This document shows, one piece after another, positions 1 to 8,604 of a stretch of DNA of 59,421 nucleotides. The notes beneath the pieces are model-generated. The model was not told the origin of the DNA, did no database searches, and saw only the letters and a program-made list of their open reading frames with translations. This stretch comes from an uncultured Flavobacteriales bacterium (lineage in GTDB: Bacteria; Bacteroidota; Bacteroidia; Flavobacteriales_D; Parvicellaceae): the NCBI GenBank assembly GCA_913042175.1, contig CAJWIX010000004.1, forward strand, positions 1 through 59,421. Reading direction: 5' to 3'. The translations under genes were made by a program, and so were the position numbers. Within the stretch, counting starts at the first letter, position 1; every line of letters starts with the position of its first letter.

Positions 1-140
1 AGCGTTTATTGCAAGAAATGGAAGAAATAAATGCGGCTCTTAAAAAACTAAAAGGGACTTTATTTGAAGATGATAAAAAGCTTAAAGTTATGCTAAGTGA
101 ATTGGATGTTTTGACTGACAATTTGGAAAAATACTACTAA
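1..140 (+). CDS. 3' end of a paralogue of the gene at 173-1468 (partial)
   Basis: An open frame runs from the window edge (first full codon at base 3) to a TAA at 138-140 and gives 45 residues of acidic, Leu/Lys-rich coiled coil. It aligns without gaps to the last 46 residues of the next gene. The first 55 bases are identical to 1327-1381, after which the copies diverge at both synonymous and amino-acid-changing positions. The gene therefore encodes a second copy of the same membrane/coiled-coil protein, at least at its C-terminus; the rest lies outside the window. It ends 32 bases before the next start and is probably in the same operon. Function unknown. Confidence 0.8.
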   Translation, partial: RLLQEMEEINAALKKLKGTLFEDDKKLKVMLSELDVLTDNLEKYY

Positions 141-172
141 AAGAATGAAAAAATTTGTTGTGTATTTAAAGT

Positions 173-1468
173 ATGAGTAAAGGGTGTTTATATAATTTTA
201 TTTTAGGACTTTTAATCGCTGTTATTATTATTATTATTCCTTTAATTATTTTTGGAGTCTTATTAGAAAATTTTCAATTAGATATTGCCAGATACATTTT
301 ACTTTTAAGCTATCCATTAGCAGCAATAATTTTTATTTTATTTCAATTTGGCGTATTTAACTTTTTATATGATAATGATAAAAAGAAAACGAGAGTAATT
401 TCAACAAAAAATAATATAAAAAAGGATAAACTAGTTATTGAAAACTTATTTAAAACCTATGACAAAGCAGATAATTATGTTTTTTCTATTTATATAACAG
501 CTTTATTTTCACATACTTACAAAACTTTTCTTTACAATAAATTTGAACAATGGGTTTTATTATGGTCAGATGAAGAAACCCAGAGAGAAACCATGATACT
601 TTTTAACTTTTTTTTAGAAAGGTTTGAACCGAATGATTCATTCAGAATTTTTGAGATTTTAAAACCAGGTCGTGGAAGATATAAATTTAAAAATAATAAA
701 GTGTATATTAAGCATGGGAGGACTTATAAAAGAGGAAATGAATTATTGCAATTTTGCTTTAAAGCAAAACAAATAATGAGCTATAAAGAAAAATCGAATC
801 TCATACAAATTTTATACAAAACCATAGTCTCGAAAGGAGGGAAAGCAGTTGATAATTTTGCTTTATTTATGGGGATAGATCATAAAGAATTACACTTTGT
901 GTTAGATCCCTTACCAAAAAGCGATGAAATTTCTAAAGAAGATATTTTTGAATCCACCTATTTTTTAGACCTGCATTACCAAAAAAAGGCATTCATTGAA
1001 GATGATGAAATAACTCCAAACTTTTTTGAGTTAATCCATCAAAAGCATGCCGAAGAATACGGTGAAAAGGAAAATTTATACCATAACTTAAATGAAAAAT
1101 TATCAAAAAAATGTCAATCGTTGTTAAAAGAGCTTGTGGATCAACAGATTATTTTTGATAATGAGATAAGCCAAAAATTTAACCCAACAGAAATCACTTA
1201 TCAGCGTTACAATAAAGCCTTCAAATTAGCTCATTCTTTTGGTGTGGCCAATATATTGGACATCGATAGAATCGAAAGCTCTATTGAAAAGCAAAAAATA
1301 ATAAACGAAAAAATAATTCTACATGAGCGTTTATTGCAAGAAATGGAAGAAATAAATGCGGCTCTTAAAAAACTAAAAGGAACTTTATTTGAAGACGAAA
1401 ATAAGTTGAATGATATGCTAAGTGAATTGGATGTATTAACAGAAAATATTGAGAAATATAAGATATGA
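173..1468 (+). CDS. Membrane-anchored protein with TerB-like helical region and C-terminal coiled coil
   Basis: The 431-residue protein has two hydrophobic segments near the N-terminus (about 8-30 and 41-62), so it is likely anchored in the inner membrane with a large cytoplasmic part. Residues about 135-245 are helical and have the spacing of TerB/DjlA-type domains (LLQ...LIQILYKTIVSKGG, then LFMGI), but the acidic metal-binding residues typical of TerB are mostly missing. Residues about 365-431 form a charged coiled coil. The stop overlaps the next start (ATGA at 1465), so translation is probably coupled. The linked telA gene supports a role in a Ter/Tel-like stress system, but the TerB assignment is inference from pattern. 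It is one of two tandem paralogues. Confidence 0.7.
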   Translation: MSKGCLYNFILGLLIAVIIIIIPLIIFGVLLENFQLDIARYILLLSYPLAAIIFILFQFGVFNFLYDNDKKKTRVISTKNNIKKDKLVIENLFKTYDKADNYVFSIYITALFSHTYKTFLYNKFEQWVLLWSDEETQRETMILFNFFLERFEPNDSFRIFEILKPGRGRYKFKNNKVYIKHGRTYKRGNELLQFCFKAKQIMSYKEKSNLIQILYKTIVSKGGKAVDNFALFMGIDHKELHFVLDPLPKSDEISKEDIFESTYFLDLHYQKKAFIEDDEITPNFFELIHQKHAEEYGEKENLYHNLNEKLSKKCQSLLKELVDQQIIFDNEISQKFNPTEITYQRYNKAFKLAHSFGVANILDIDRIESSIEKQKIINEKIILHERLLQEMEEINAALKKLKGTLFEDENKLNDMLSELDVLTENIEKYKI

Positions 1469-2001
1469 AGAAACAAGATTATCAAAGTATTTTAGTGTCC
1501 ATTAAAATTGAATTACAGCTACTTAATTCGATAGGAGATATAGTGAAACTAGTTCAAAAAGAACAAGATCTATTTTTCGAATTATTTCCATTATTAGGCA
1601 AAATATATGGTCATAATAAAAATGAGCTAGCTAAACTTGAAAATAGCTACAATGCTATTATGGATGAGTTTAGAAAAATAATTTACATCAATGATCATTT
1701 AAAACTTGACGAAAAACAATTTAATGTACTTGTCCAAAAACAAGCCATTGAAAAAACAAGTGTAGGGATTAACAAGATGATCCAATACTATCAAGAAGAA
1801 TCAAACAAGCAAATTGCAATAGTTAAAGTTGTAAATCAAATGATTTTAAAATTTAAAAAAGACATCATCGAGTATAAAGAGCATATCAGTCCTAATATGA
1901 ATGTTGATGAGTCTGCAAATTTAGCAAACATCCAACACCTTGAACAAGCTATTAGTCACCTAGATAAGTTAACGGACGATCTAAAAAATTATGAAATTTA
2001 A
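1465..2001 (+). CDS. Small helical (coiled-coil) protein of the telA operon
   Basis: I do not recognise the family of this 178-residue protein. It has no signal peptide or membrane segment, is rich in Glu, Lys, Ile and Leu, and appears almost entirely alpha-helical, with heptad-like stretches around 10-60 and 95-140. Its start overlaps the upstream stop by 4 bases and its 3' end overlaps the next gene by 11 bases, so it is made together with its neighbours. A soluble cytoplasmic partner that bridges the membrane proteins and TelA is plausible but unproven. The XpaC proteins that accompany TelA in Firmicutes are a possible functional analogue, though I see no clear sequence match. Confidence 0.65.
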   Translation: MKKQDYQSILVSIKIELQLLNSIGDIVKLVQKEQDLFFELFPLLGKIYGHNKNELAKLENSYNAIMDEFRKIIYINDHLKLDEKQFNVLVQKQAIEKTSVGINKMIQYYQEESNKQIAIVKVVNQMILKFKKDIIEYKEHISPNMNVDESANLANIQHLEQAISHLDKLTDDLKNYEI

Positions 2002-3148
2002 TTTTTTAAATGGTTTGAAAAAAAAGAAAAAAAATAACTTAATATTAATCTCTTTAGGTTTTTTGATTTTACTTCCTAGTCTACTATTAGTAGGGAATGA
2101 TTATAGTAGAATAATAGAAAGTATTAATGAAAGAGAACCTAATAGAGAACTTGAACTATGGGCATTCCTTCATATGATTCTTGTTTCGTTCAGTATTTTG
2201 GTATTTATAATAATCTTCACCTTACACAAAAGAGGAAAAAGACTTATTAAAGGAGAAATAGAATATAAGTTAGACCGATCAATCTATCCAGGTTTAGTGT
2301 ATTGGTTTATGAATGACGACTATCAAAGCCATGCCTTTTTAGCAGATCTTTTCTTTCATGAAAACAGCCATTTGGTTAAAGCATATTCTAGAAATAAACA
2401 TCTGAAAAACTATCAAAATGAAGTAAACAACTATGTGAATTTTGATAAAAAGAAATTTGAAATTTTAAATCAAAAAAACGATTACTATAAAAACAGCTCA
2501 AAAATGATGAACTTACTATCATTTGGATTGGTTTTTATATCAAACATACCTTACTTGAGTGTAAAGTTTAGTTCATGGGATGAGAGTCCGATAGGGGAAA
2601 TAGGTATATTTATTTTATACATAATGGCTAATGTTTTATTTTTTGCAACTTCACACCTATTACTGATAATTGTAAATTTTTTTAGACTAAAAGGTTTTAA
2701 CAGTACAAAAGCAATCCCAACAAACCCATGGTGGTCAGTTTTAATTCTTCTAATTATTTACTTAGGCTTTAACTTTATATTGTTACTTCAGTTGACGGCA
2801 AGTACAGGATTTTACAATGTAAATGTATTTTTCTTTTGTCTGCTTTCTATCTTTTTTGCTTATACATCAACAAAAGACTTTTATTTTATAAATCAAAAAG
2901 GAAAGAAACTTAAAAAAGATATTTCCAATATTTATGCTTATTTAATGCAAAGTCCAAAGGATTCATCGGGACGTTTACAGCTCTACCCTCATTTAATCCC
3001 TTATGCGATAGTTTTTGAATTTAAAGGTTACGACCTAAAGAAAGAAGATGATGTTAACTACATTTTTAATCGGATGTTCTATGAAAAGACTGAAGAAGAA
3101 AAACTATTTTTAAGAAACCAATTGAATCTGCTTAAACATGAAAAATGA
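1991..3148 (+). CDS. Multi-pass membrane protein, DUF2207-like (first of two paralogues)
   Basis: The 385-residue protein has about five to six hydrophobic segments (roughly 18-35, 57-78, 174-192, 205-230, 248-268 and 276-292). Two soluble blocks resemble the cytoplasmic half of DUF2207 (YciQ-like) proteins: one around residues 100-125 (YPGLVYWF...AFLADLFF) and a C-terminal block at 315-342 ending LYPHLIPYAI, comparable to the PYAIALG motif of that family. The usual large extracytoplasmic N-terminal domain is absent. The next gene is a diverged paralogue. Codons about 9-16 contain two runs of eight A that could cause polymerase slippage. The start is inside the previous gene and the stop overlaps the next start (ATGA). 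Family assignment is inference. Confidence 0.65.
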   Translation: MKFNFLNGLKKKKKNNLILISLGFLILLPSLLLVGNDYSRIIESINEREPNRELELWAFLHMILVSFSILVFIIIFTLHKRGKRLIKGEIEYKLDRSIYPGLVYWFMNDDYQSHAFLADLFFHENSHLVKAYSRNKHLKNYQNEVNNYVNFDKKKFEILNQKNDYYKNSSKMMNLLSFGLVFISNIPYLSVKFSSWDESPIGEIGIFILYIMANVLFFATSHLLLIIVNFFRLKGFNSTKAIPTNPWWSVLILLIIYLGFNFILLLQLTASTGFYNVNVFFFCLLSIFFAYTSTKDFYFINQKGKKLKKDISNIYAYLMQSPKDSSGRLQLYPHLIPYAIVFEFKGYDLKKEDDVNYIFNRMFYEKTEEEKLFLRNQLNLLKHEK

Positions 3149-4389
3149 CTAAAAGTAAACTCACAAGATATATCATTTTTGCATTTAATGTGGTGGCTAT
3201 TATTTTGCTTTCTTCTTTCTCTGAAGAAAATACGTGGGGTATCATTTACATAAGTTGTGCCACCTACTTTATAATATATGCATGGATAATAAATTCAATA
3301 ATTAAGCATGAGCATCAACCTGAAAATTATGAACTGAAAAATGCATCAACTATATTTAAAGATATCCTTCCATCGGAGGTCGGGATAATAAAGTCAAAAT
3401 CTGATGACATGCAGCTTTTATTGGCAGACCTGTTGCATCTATGGAAACACAACTACTTTTATTTAACTGAAAAGAATGTACTCTTTTTTAACCTAAGTAA
3501 AAAAGAGTACAAATCCAAATTTAACATCAGCGATAGTGGGCAATTATTAAAAAATTTATCCTTAAAAAGGTTTAAAAAAGACTTACATGAATTTAGAGAT
3601 GAAAACATTACCAAAAAATATAGATGGGATGTTATCATTACCTTTTTTTTAATCTATGTTCCTGTGTTTATAAGTGACATTTCAGCATTAATATACACTT
3701 TAATCATTTCTATACCCACGTTTTTAGTTTACTCTTGGATATTAAGAAATTTACCTAAAAAACAAAAAGGAAATTTTTTTACTACTTCAAAATTTTTTTT
3801 TAAAGATTTAATAAGGTTTTTCAAATCTACGACACCAGTTAATAAACCATTGATTGGTAAAATATTTATTTTCCTATTTATTCCCCTACTCATACCGCTC
3901 TTTCTATTTTTGTTTTGTTTTCTTTTGATTTTTTCTTTAATCCCGGTAATTGTATACTTCGTTGTTTTTGTTCAGGTAATTAACAAAAGTTTTTCATCAT
4001 TTCTTTTAATTAATTTTGGAATAGATAATCCATTTTTAGTTGGGTTTCTTATGTATTTTACCCCTTCAATAATGCTCTTTCACATCATGTATTTATTTGT
4101 TAAGCCAACTAATTCTATAACAACAAAAGGGTATACATACATGAATAAAGCCAACTTTATTTCAAAATACATAGAAGTTAGTCCAAAGGATAATAATCAA
4201 AGGTTTTTATTATACCCTCATCTTATTCCATATGCTGTAGCATTGGGTTACAAAGGATATAACATAGAAAAAAAAGAAGAAAGGAATAACATAGTAGAAA
4301 GCTTATTTGTTGAAAAATCCGATGAAGAAAAAAATAACTATACAACTTATTTAAATCAATTAATTGAAAAATTAAGTCATATTAAATAA
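3145..4389 (+). CDS. Multi-pass membrane protein, DUF2207-like (second paralogue)
   Basis: The 414-residue protein has two N-terminal hydrophobic segments (about 8-23 and 31-52), a soluble block containing PSEVG at 76-80 followed by LLLADLLHL, four or more further membrane segments between about 160 and 325, and a C-terminal block ending LLYPHLIPYAVALGYKGY. PSEVG and PYAVALG match the conserved cytoplasmic blocks of DUF2207 proteins, which usually also carry an extracytoplasmic domain that is missing here. The C-terminal block is clearly shared with the preceding gene (SPKD, LYPHLIPYA, KGY). A 35-base gap separates it from telA. Two different paralogues side by side suggest a hetero-oligomeric membrane complex. 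Confidence 0.65.
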   Translation: MTKSKLTRYIIFAFNVVAIILLSSFSEENTWGIIYISCATYFIIYAWIINSIIKHEHQPENYELKNASTIFKDILPSEVGIIKSKSDDMQLLLADLLHLWKHNYFYLTEKNVLFFNLSKKEYKSKFNISDSGQLLKNLSLKRFKKDLHEFRDENITKKYRWDVIITFFLIYVPVFISDISALIYTLIISIPTFLVYSWILRNLPKKQKGNFFTTSKFFFKDLIRFFKSTTPVNKPLIGKIFIFLFIPLLIPLFLFLFCFLLIFSLIPVIVYFVVFVQVINKSFSSFLLINFGIDNPFLVGFLMYFTPSIMLFHIMYLFVKPTNSITTKGYTYMNKANFISKYIEVSPKDNNQRFLLYPHLIPYAVALGYKGYNIEKKEERNNIVESLFVEKSDEEKNNYTTYLNQLIEKLSHIK

Positions 4390-4424
4390 TTTTTCTTTTT
4401 TATCTTTAATTAAAATTTAACATT

Positions 4425-5609
4425 ATGGCTAAAAAAGCAGCAGTAAAAACTAAAGAAAAAGTAGAGACTATTAGTGAGGAAGTGATTATCAAAGATTTAG
4501 GTCTTGAAGATGAATTAACTGACAAAACCACTGATACAGAGCTGGATAAAAAAGCTAATGAAGCCATTGACCAATTACTTAGTGAAGACTTAAGTGAAAT
4601 AGACAAACGAAATGCAGTAGATAAAATGGGTTCTGACACTCAAGAGGAAGTCACTCGTCTTTCCACCATGTTAGATGCTCCCATAAAAGAAATGGCAAAG
4701 AATGGCGATAATGGTGGGCCAGTAGCAGATGCCTTGTTAGATTTAAAATCAGAAATTGAAGAACTTGACCCTGCAAAATTTGACTTTTCTAGTGCATCAG
4801 GTTTTTTAGCCAGCTTAGCCCGTTTCTTACCTTGGGGAGCTAAGCCTATATCCCGTTATTTTTCAAAATTTATGTCCGCTGAAGATGTCATTAATAAAAT
4901 TATCGAATCTCTTAAAGATGGAAAAAAACAACTTGAAAGAGACAATATCACCTTAGGAACTGATAAGGAGCGAATGATTGCAGCCATGGGGAAATTGAAA
5001 AAAGCCATCCAGCTGGCCAAAAAAATGGACGAAAAACTTCAATACAAATTAGATAGAGAAGTTAAAGCAGATGATCCTCAACGCAAGTTTATTGAAGAAG
5101 AACTTTTATTCCCTTTAAGACAACGAATTATGGACTTACAGCAGACTCTAAATGTAAATCAGCAGTCCATTTTAACCATTGAAGTGATTATAAGAAACAA
5201 TAGAGAGTTAATACGTGGTGTTGATAGAGCGCTAAATGTAACTGTTACTGCTCTTCAAATAGCCGTAGCATGTGCACTTGCATTAAATAATCAAGAGATT
5301 GTTCTTCAAAAAATTGATGCTTTAAATACAACTACATCAAATTTAATAAAGCATAATGCTGAACGATTAAAAACTCAAGGGGTAGAAATTCATAAAAAAG
5401 CAGCTGATGCCAATATTAGTATAGAAGATTTACAACAAGCATTCAACGATATCAATTTAGCATTAGAAGGAATTTCTAAATTCCGTTCTGAAGCTCTTCC
5501 AAAAATGGCTAAAAACATTGAACTCATGAGTAATTTAAATACTAAAGCAGGAGAAAGTGTGGCTGAGATGGAAAAAGGCAGCAAAGCCAAGATTAAAATT
5601 GATGTTTAA
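4425..5609 (+). CDS. TelA-family protein (toxic anion resistance family)
   Basis: The 394-residue soluble helical protein has a charged N-terminal tail (1-60) and a long domain from about 60 to 385. The order LPWG...YFSKFMSA near 135-152, then EKL near 200 and repeated amphipathic helices containing NxxLI and TAL elements, is that of the TelA family (PF05816). TelA proteins are linked to tellurite, antibiotic and phage stress and often occur with XpaC, TerB-like or other Ter proteins; their biochemical role is unsettled. Here the gene closes an operon of membrane and coiled-coil proteins, so it is likely the cytoplasmic effector or scaffold. It is probably co-transcribed with the upstream genes; no promoter stands out in the short gap. 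The EamA transporter begins 9 bases downstream. Confidence 0.8.
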   Translation: MAKKAAVKTKEKVETISEEVIIKDLGLEDELTDKTTDTELDKKANEAIDQLLSEDLSEIDKRNAVDKMGSDTQEEVTRLSTMLDAPIKEMAKNGDNGGPVADALLDLKSEIEELDPAKFDFSSASGFLASLARFLPWGAKPISRYFSKFMSAEDVINKIIESLKDGKKQLERDNITLGTDKERMIAAMGKLKKAIQLAKKMDEKLQYKLDREVKADDPQRKFIEEELLFPLRQRIMDLQQTLNVNQQSILTIEVIIRNNRELIRGVDRALNVTVTALQIAVACALALNNQEIVLQKIDALNTTTSNLIKHNAERLKTQGVEIHKKAADANISIEDLQQAFNDINLALEGISKFRSEALPKMAKNIELMSNLNTKAGESVAEMEKGSKAKIKIDV

Positions 5610-5618
5610 TCGTACTGA

Positions 5619-6509
5619 TTGAAAAAAAATCTTCTTCTTGCTCATCTTGCACTTTTTGGGGCAAACTTAATATATGCATTCAATTATGGTTATGCCAAAG
5701 ATGTTATGGAAGGAGGATATGTCCCCCCTTTCACATTCATTTTATTTAGAGCTGTTGGTGCAACCTTGCTATTCTGGATAACTTCCTTTTTCTTTCGTGA
5801 AAAAATAGCCAAAAAAGATATTTGGCGTTTTGCTCTTTGTGGATTATTTGGTGTTACGGCTAACCAACTTATGTTTTTTTCAGGTTTAGATTTAACCTCT
5901 ACCATTCATGCTTCAATCATCATGATCAGCAGTCCAATAATTGTAAGTGTTTTATCCATTTTTATGATTAACGATAAAATGAGTTGGAAAAAAGCCATTG
6001 GCATTACAATTGGGCTTGCAGGAGCGTTAACTGTAATACTACATAAAGGGAATGCATCAGGAGAAGCTGGAATCTGGGGAGATTTACTGATCTTTTTAAA
6101 CGCTTCAAGTTATGGGCTATATCTAATTACCGTTAAACCATTGATGAGTAAATACCACCCCATTACGGTAATTAAATGGGTATTTACTTTTGGATTAATT
6201 GGCGTTATTCCATTTGGCTTATCACAATTTTCTGAAGTTAATTGGATCATGACTACTGACATAAAATTAAAAATTGGATTTGTTATTCTTTTTACTACCT
6301 ATTTCTGTTATTTATTTAATATATACGGGATCAAGTACGTTAGTCCTACCGTTGTAAGTACTTACATTTATTTACAGCCCATACTTACCTCTTTTATTGC
6401 GCTATTTACCGGAAGAGAATCATTAGAAACTGTTATCATATTCTCCTCGTTATTAATTTTCTCCGGAGTTTATTTGGTTAGTATAAGTCCCACAAAAAAA
6501 ATCAATTGA
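5619..6509 (+). CDS. EamA/DMT-family transporter
   Basis: The 296-residue protein has ten predicted membrane helices in two repeated halves, as expected of the EamA drug/metabolite transporter family (RhaT/PecM type). Typical elements are an N-terminal ALFGANLIYAFNYGYAK helix, SSPIIVSVLS in the first half, and IKYVSPTVVSTYIYLQPI in the second. The frame opens with TTG at 5619; no ATG fits the conserved N-terminus, so TTG is the likely start. It is an inner-membrane exporter of unknown substrate. It starts 9 bases after the telA stop and could be read from the same transcript, although the family is common and not specific to such systems. Confidence 0.85.
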   Translation: MKKNLLLAHLALFGANLIYAFNYGYAKDVMEGGYVPPFTFILFRAVGATLLFWITSFFFREKIAKKDIWRFALCGLFGVTANQLMFFSGLDLTSTIHASIIMISSPIIVSVLSIFMINDKMSWKKAIGITIGLAGALTVILHKGNASGEAGIWGDLLIFLNASSYGLYLITVKPLMSKYHPITVIKWVFTFGLIGVIPFGLSQFSEVNWIMTTDIKLKIGFVILFTTYFCYLFNIYGIKYVSPTVVSTYIYLQPILTSFIALFTGRESLETVIIFSSLLIFSGVYLVSISPTKKIN

Positions 6510-6510
6510 T

Positions 6511-6518
6511 TACTTTTG
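6511..6518 (+). promoter_or_regulatory. Candidate -7 box for yicC-gmk-nadD
   Basis: TACTTTTG matches the Bacteroidota -7 consensus TAnnTTTG exactly and lies 16 bases before the yicC ATG. No clear -33 TTG stands at the usual distance, so the call rests on one element. Confidence 0.4.
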
Positions 6519-6534
6519 AAGGAAATTACGCGCT

Positions 6535-7407
6535 ATGATGCTCTCTATGACTGGCTTCGGTAAGGCCGAAATTTCTCTAAATCAACTTCATTTACAAGTT
6601 GAAATTCGCTCATTGAATAGTAAGTATCTTGATCTTTCTGTAAAAATTCCATCATTTTTAAAAGCTGTAGAATTAGATGCTAGGAAAATAATTAAGCAGC
6701 ATCTTAAAAGAGGTAAAGTTGAATTACTTATTCATTATGAAAAGAATGAAAACCAAACAAACGTCAGTTTAAACGCAACACAAATTAGTGCCTATTATGA
6801 ACAGTTAGCAGCACTTAATGATAAACTTCAAGGTGGTTTAAAAATAGATTTATTAGGGCATACATTGAAATTACCAGATACCATACAACATCAAAAAGAC
6901 AACTTAGAAGACAGTGATTTACAAAAAATTCTTTCAGGCATTTCAGAAGCATGTAGCGATTTAAACAATTTTAGAAGAAATGAAGGGAAATCTTTGCATG
7001 CTGAGTTAGTGGGAAGAATAGAAAATATTCAACAACTCGCCCAAAAGGTAATTCCATTTGAAAGCGAACGCCTTCCAAAAGTGAAAGCTAAAATTTTAGA
7101 AGCTATAAATACGCTTAATCAAAAATCACAAATTGATGAAAAAAGATTGGAACAAGAGCTTATTTTCTATGCTGAAAAATTAGATATTACAGAAGAAAAG
7201 GTCCGATTAAATGAACATTGTGATCATTTTTTAAAGACTATGCGTGATGAAGGAGCAGGGAAAAAGCTGGGTTTTATTACTCAAGAAATAGGTAGAGAGA
7301 TTAATACTCTTGGTTCAAAAGCACATCATTTAGATATTCAAAAATTGGTGGTGGAAATGAAAGATGAATTGGAAAAAATAAAAGAGCAAATCTTAAATGT
7401 GTTGTAA
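6535..7407 (+). CDS. yicC: YicC-family endoribonuclease
   Basis: The 290-residue protein starts MMLSMTGFGKAE, the hallmark of YicC, with the YicC N-terminal domain to about residue 155 and the DUF1732 C-terminal domain ending in a GxxREINTLGSKA block. YicC proteins are cytoplasmic metal-dependent endoribonucleases implicated in small-RNA decay. Either of the two adjacent ATGs (6535 or 6538) could be used. The stop shares bases with the gmk ATG (TAATG), giving a yicC-gmk-nadD operon, a common order in bacteria. Confidence 0.93.
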   Translation: MMLSMTGFGKAEISLNQLHLQVEIRSLNSKYLDLSVKIPSFLKAVELDARKIIKQHLKRGKVELLIHYEKNENQTNVSLNATQISAYYEQLAALNDKLQGGLKIDLLGHTLKLPDTIQHQKDNLEDSDLQKILSGISEACSDLNNFRRNEGKSLHAELVGRIENIQQLAQKVIPFESERLPKVKAKILEAINTLNQKSQIDEKRLEQELIFYAEKLDITEEKVRLNEHCDHFLKTMRDEGAGKKLGFITQEIGREINTLGSKAHHLDIQKLVVEMKDELEKIKEQILNVL

Positions 7408-7988
7408 TGTCTGATAACAACTTTACTGGAAAAGCCATTATTTTTTCTGCACCTTCTGGAGCAGGAAAGACGACTATTGTAAAATCATTGCTAGCCAACA
7501 AACTTCCCTTATCATTTTCTATATCCGCCTGTAGTAGACAGAAGAGAGAAAATGAAATTAATGGCAAAGACTATCATTTTTTATCTATTGAGGATTTCAA
7601 ACAAAAAATTAATGAGCAAGCATTTATTGAATGGGAAGAGGTATATGAAAACAATTATTATGGGACTTTAAAGTCTGAGATTGAACGGATTTGGAACGAT
7701 AAAAAACATGTTGTTTTTGATGTTGATGTAGTGGGTGGATTAAATCTCAAAAAGCATTTTGGAAATAATGCACTGGCCATATTTATACAACCGCCATCCA
7801 TGGATGTGTTGATTGAGCGATTGAGAAATAGAGCAACAGAAAGTGAAGCATCACTAAACAAGCGTATAGACAAAGCAAAGCATGAAATGACTTACAGCCC
7901 ATCTTTTGATTCAATAATTATAAATGATCAATTAGAAGAAACCATTGAAGTTGCAGAAAAAAAGGTAAAAGACTTTTTAAACTTATGA
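7407..7988 (+). CDS. gmk: Guanylate kinase
   Basis: The 193-residue protein phosphorylates GMP to GDP with ATP. The P-loop APSGAGKT is at residues 15-22, followed by SFSISACSRQKRENE, which forms the GMP-binding region, and YGTLKSEI. Length and motifs are normal for the family. It overlaps yicC upstream by one base and nadD downstream by four bases (stop within ATGA at 7985), so the three are translationally coupled. Confidence 0.96.
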   Translation: MSDNNFTGKAIIFSAPSGAGKTTIVKSLLANKLPLSFSISACSRQKRENEINGKDYHFLSIEDFKQKINEQAFIEWEEVYENNYYGTLKSEIERIWNDKKHVVFDVDVVGGLNLKKHFGNNALAIFIQPPSMDVLIERLRNRATESEASLNKRIDKAKHEMTYSPSFDSIIINDQLEETIEVAEKKVKDFLNL

Positions 7989-8584
7989 AGAAGATAGGAT
8001 TATATTTTGGCACCTTTAACCCCATACATGTTGGACACCTAATTATTGCCAATTATATGGCGGACTATACAGAATTAGATGAAGTATGGCTTGTAGTTAG
8101 TCCTCAAAACCCACTTAAAAAAAAGGAAACACTACTTAAAGACCATCATCGACTTTCTCTGGTTAGAATAGCTCTTGAAGACAATACAAAATTGATGGCA
8201 AGTAATATAGAATTTGATTTACCCATCCCATCTTATACCATAAACACTTTGGTTCATTTAAAAGAAAAATATGAAACTTATGAATTTCATTTGATTATGG
8301 GAGAGGATAACTTGAGGTCTTTTCACAAATGGAAAAATCAAGAAGAAATAATTAACAACCATAAAATATTTGTTTATCCTAGGGTATTGACTGAACAAGA
8401 AATGGAGGATAACACAGTAGAATTCTCTTCTTTTAACCATTCTAACGTTATAAGATGTCAAGCTCCAATTATGAAAATTTCTTCAAGCTTTATAAGAAAA
8501 GCCATTAAAAATGGAAAAGACGTACGCTATTTGCTTACTCCAGAAGTGTTTAAATATGTAGATGAAATGAACTTTTACAAGTAA
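7985..8584 (+). CDS. nadD: Nicotinate-nucleotide adenylyltransferase
   Basis: The 199-residue enzyme joins nicotinate mononucleotide and ATP to make deamido-NAD in NAD synthesis. The nucleotidyltransferase signature GTFNPIHVGH (residues 9-18) and the C-terminal KISSSFIR motif (SxxxR) are both present. It is the last gene of the yicC-gmk-nadD operon and converges on the lipoprotein gene at 8587, with only two bases between the stops. Confidence 0.95.
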   Translation: MKKIGLYFGTFNPIHVGHLIIANYMADYTELDEVWLVVSPQNPLKKKETLLKDHHRLSLVRIALEDNTKLMASNIEFDLPIPSYTINTLVHLKEKYETYEFHLIMGEDNLRSFHKWKNQEEIINNHKIFVYPRVLTEQEMEDNTVEFSSFNHSNVIRCQAPIMKISSSFIRKAIKNGKDVRYLLTPEVFKYVDEMNFYK

Positions 8585-8604
8585 TTTTATTTTAGAAAAA
8601 TTAC
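8581..8604. terminator. AT-rich inverted repeat between convergent genes, possible bidirectional terminator
   Basis: GTAATTTT (8581-8588) and AAAATTAC (8597-8604) form a perfect 8-bp inverted repeat around an 8-base loop, covering the facing stop codons of nadD and the lipoprotein gene. The stem is weak and AT-rich, so its termination strength is uncertain. Confidence 0.35.

Noticed and set aside
145-180. Eleven-codon frame (ATG at 145) overlapping the start of the gene at 173
   Set aside because: It is too short to judge and has no conserved features; it may help coupling, but nothing supports a real peptide.
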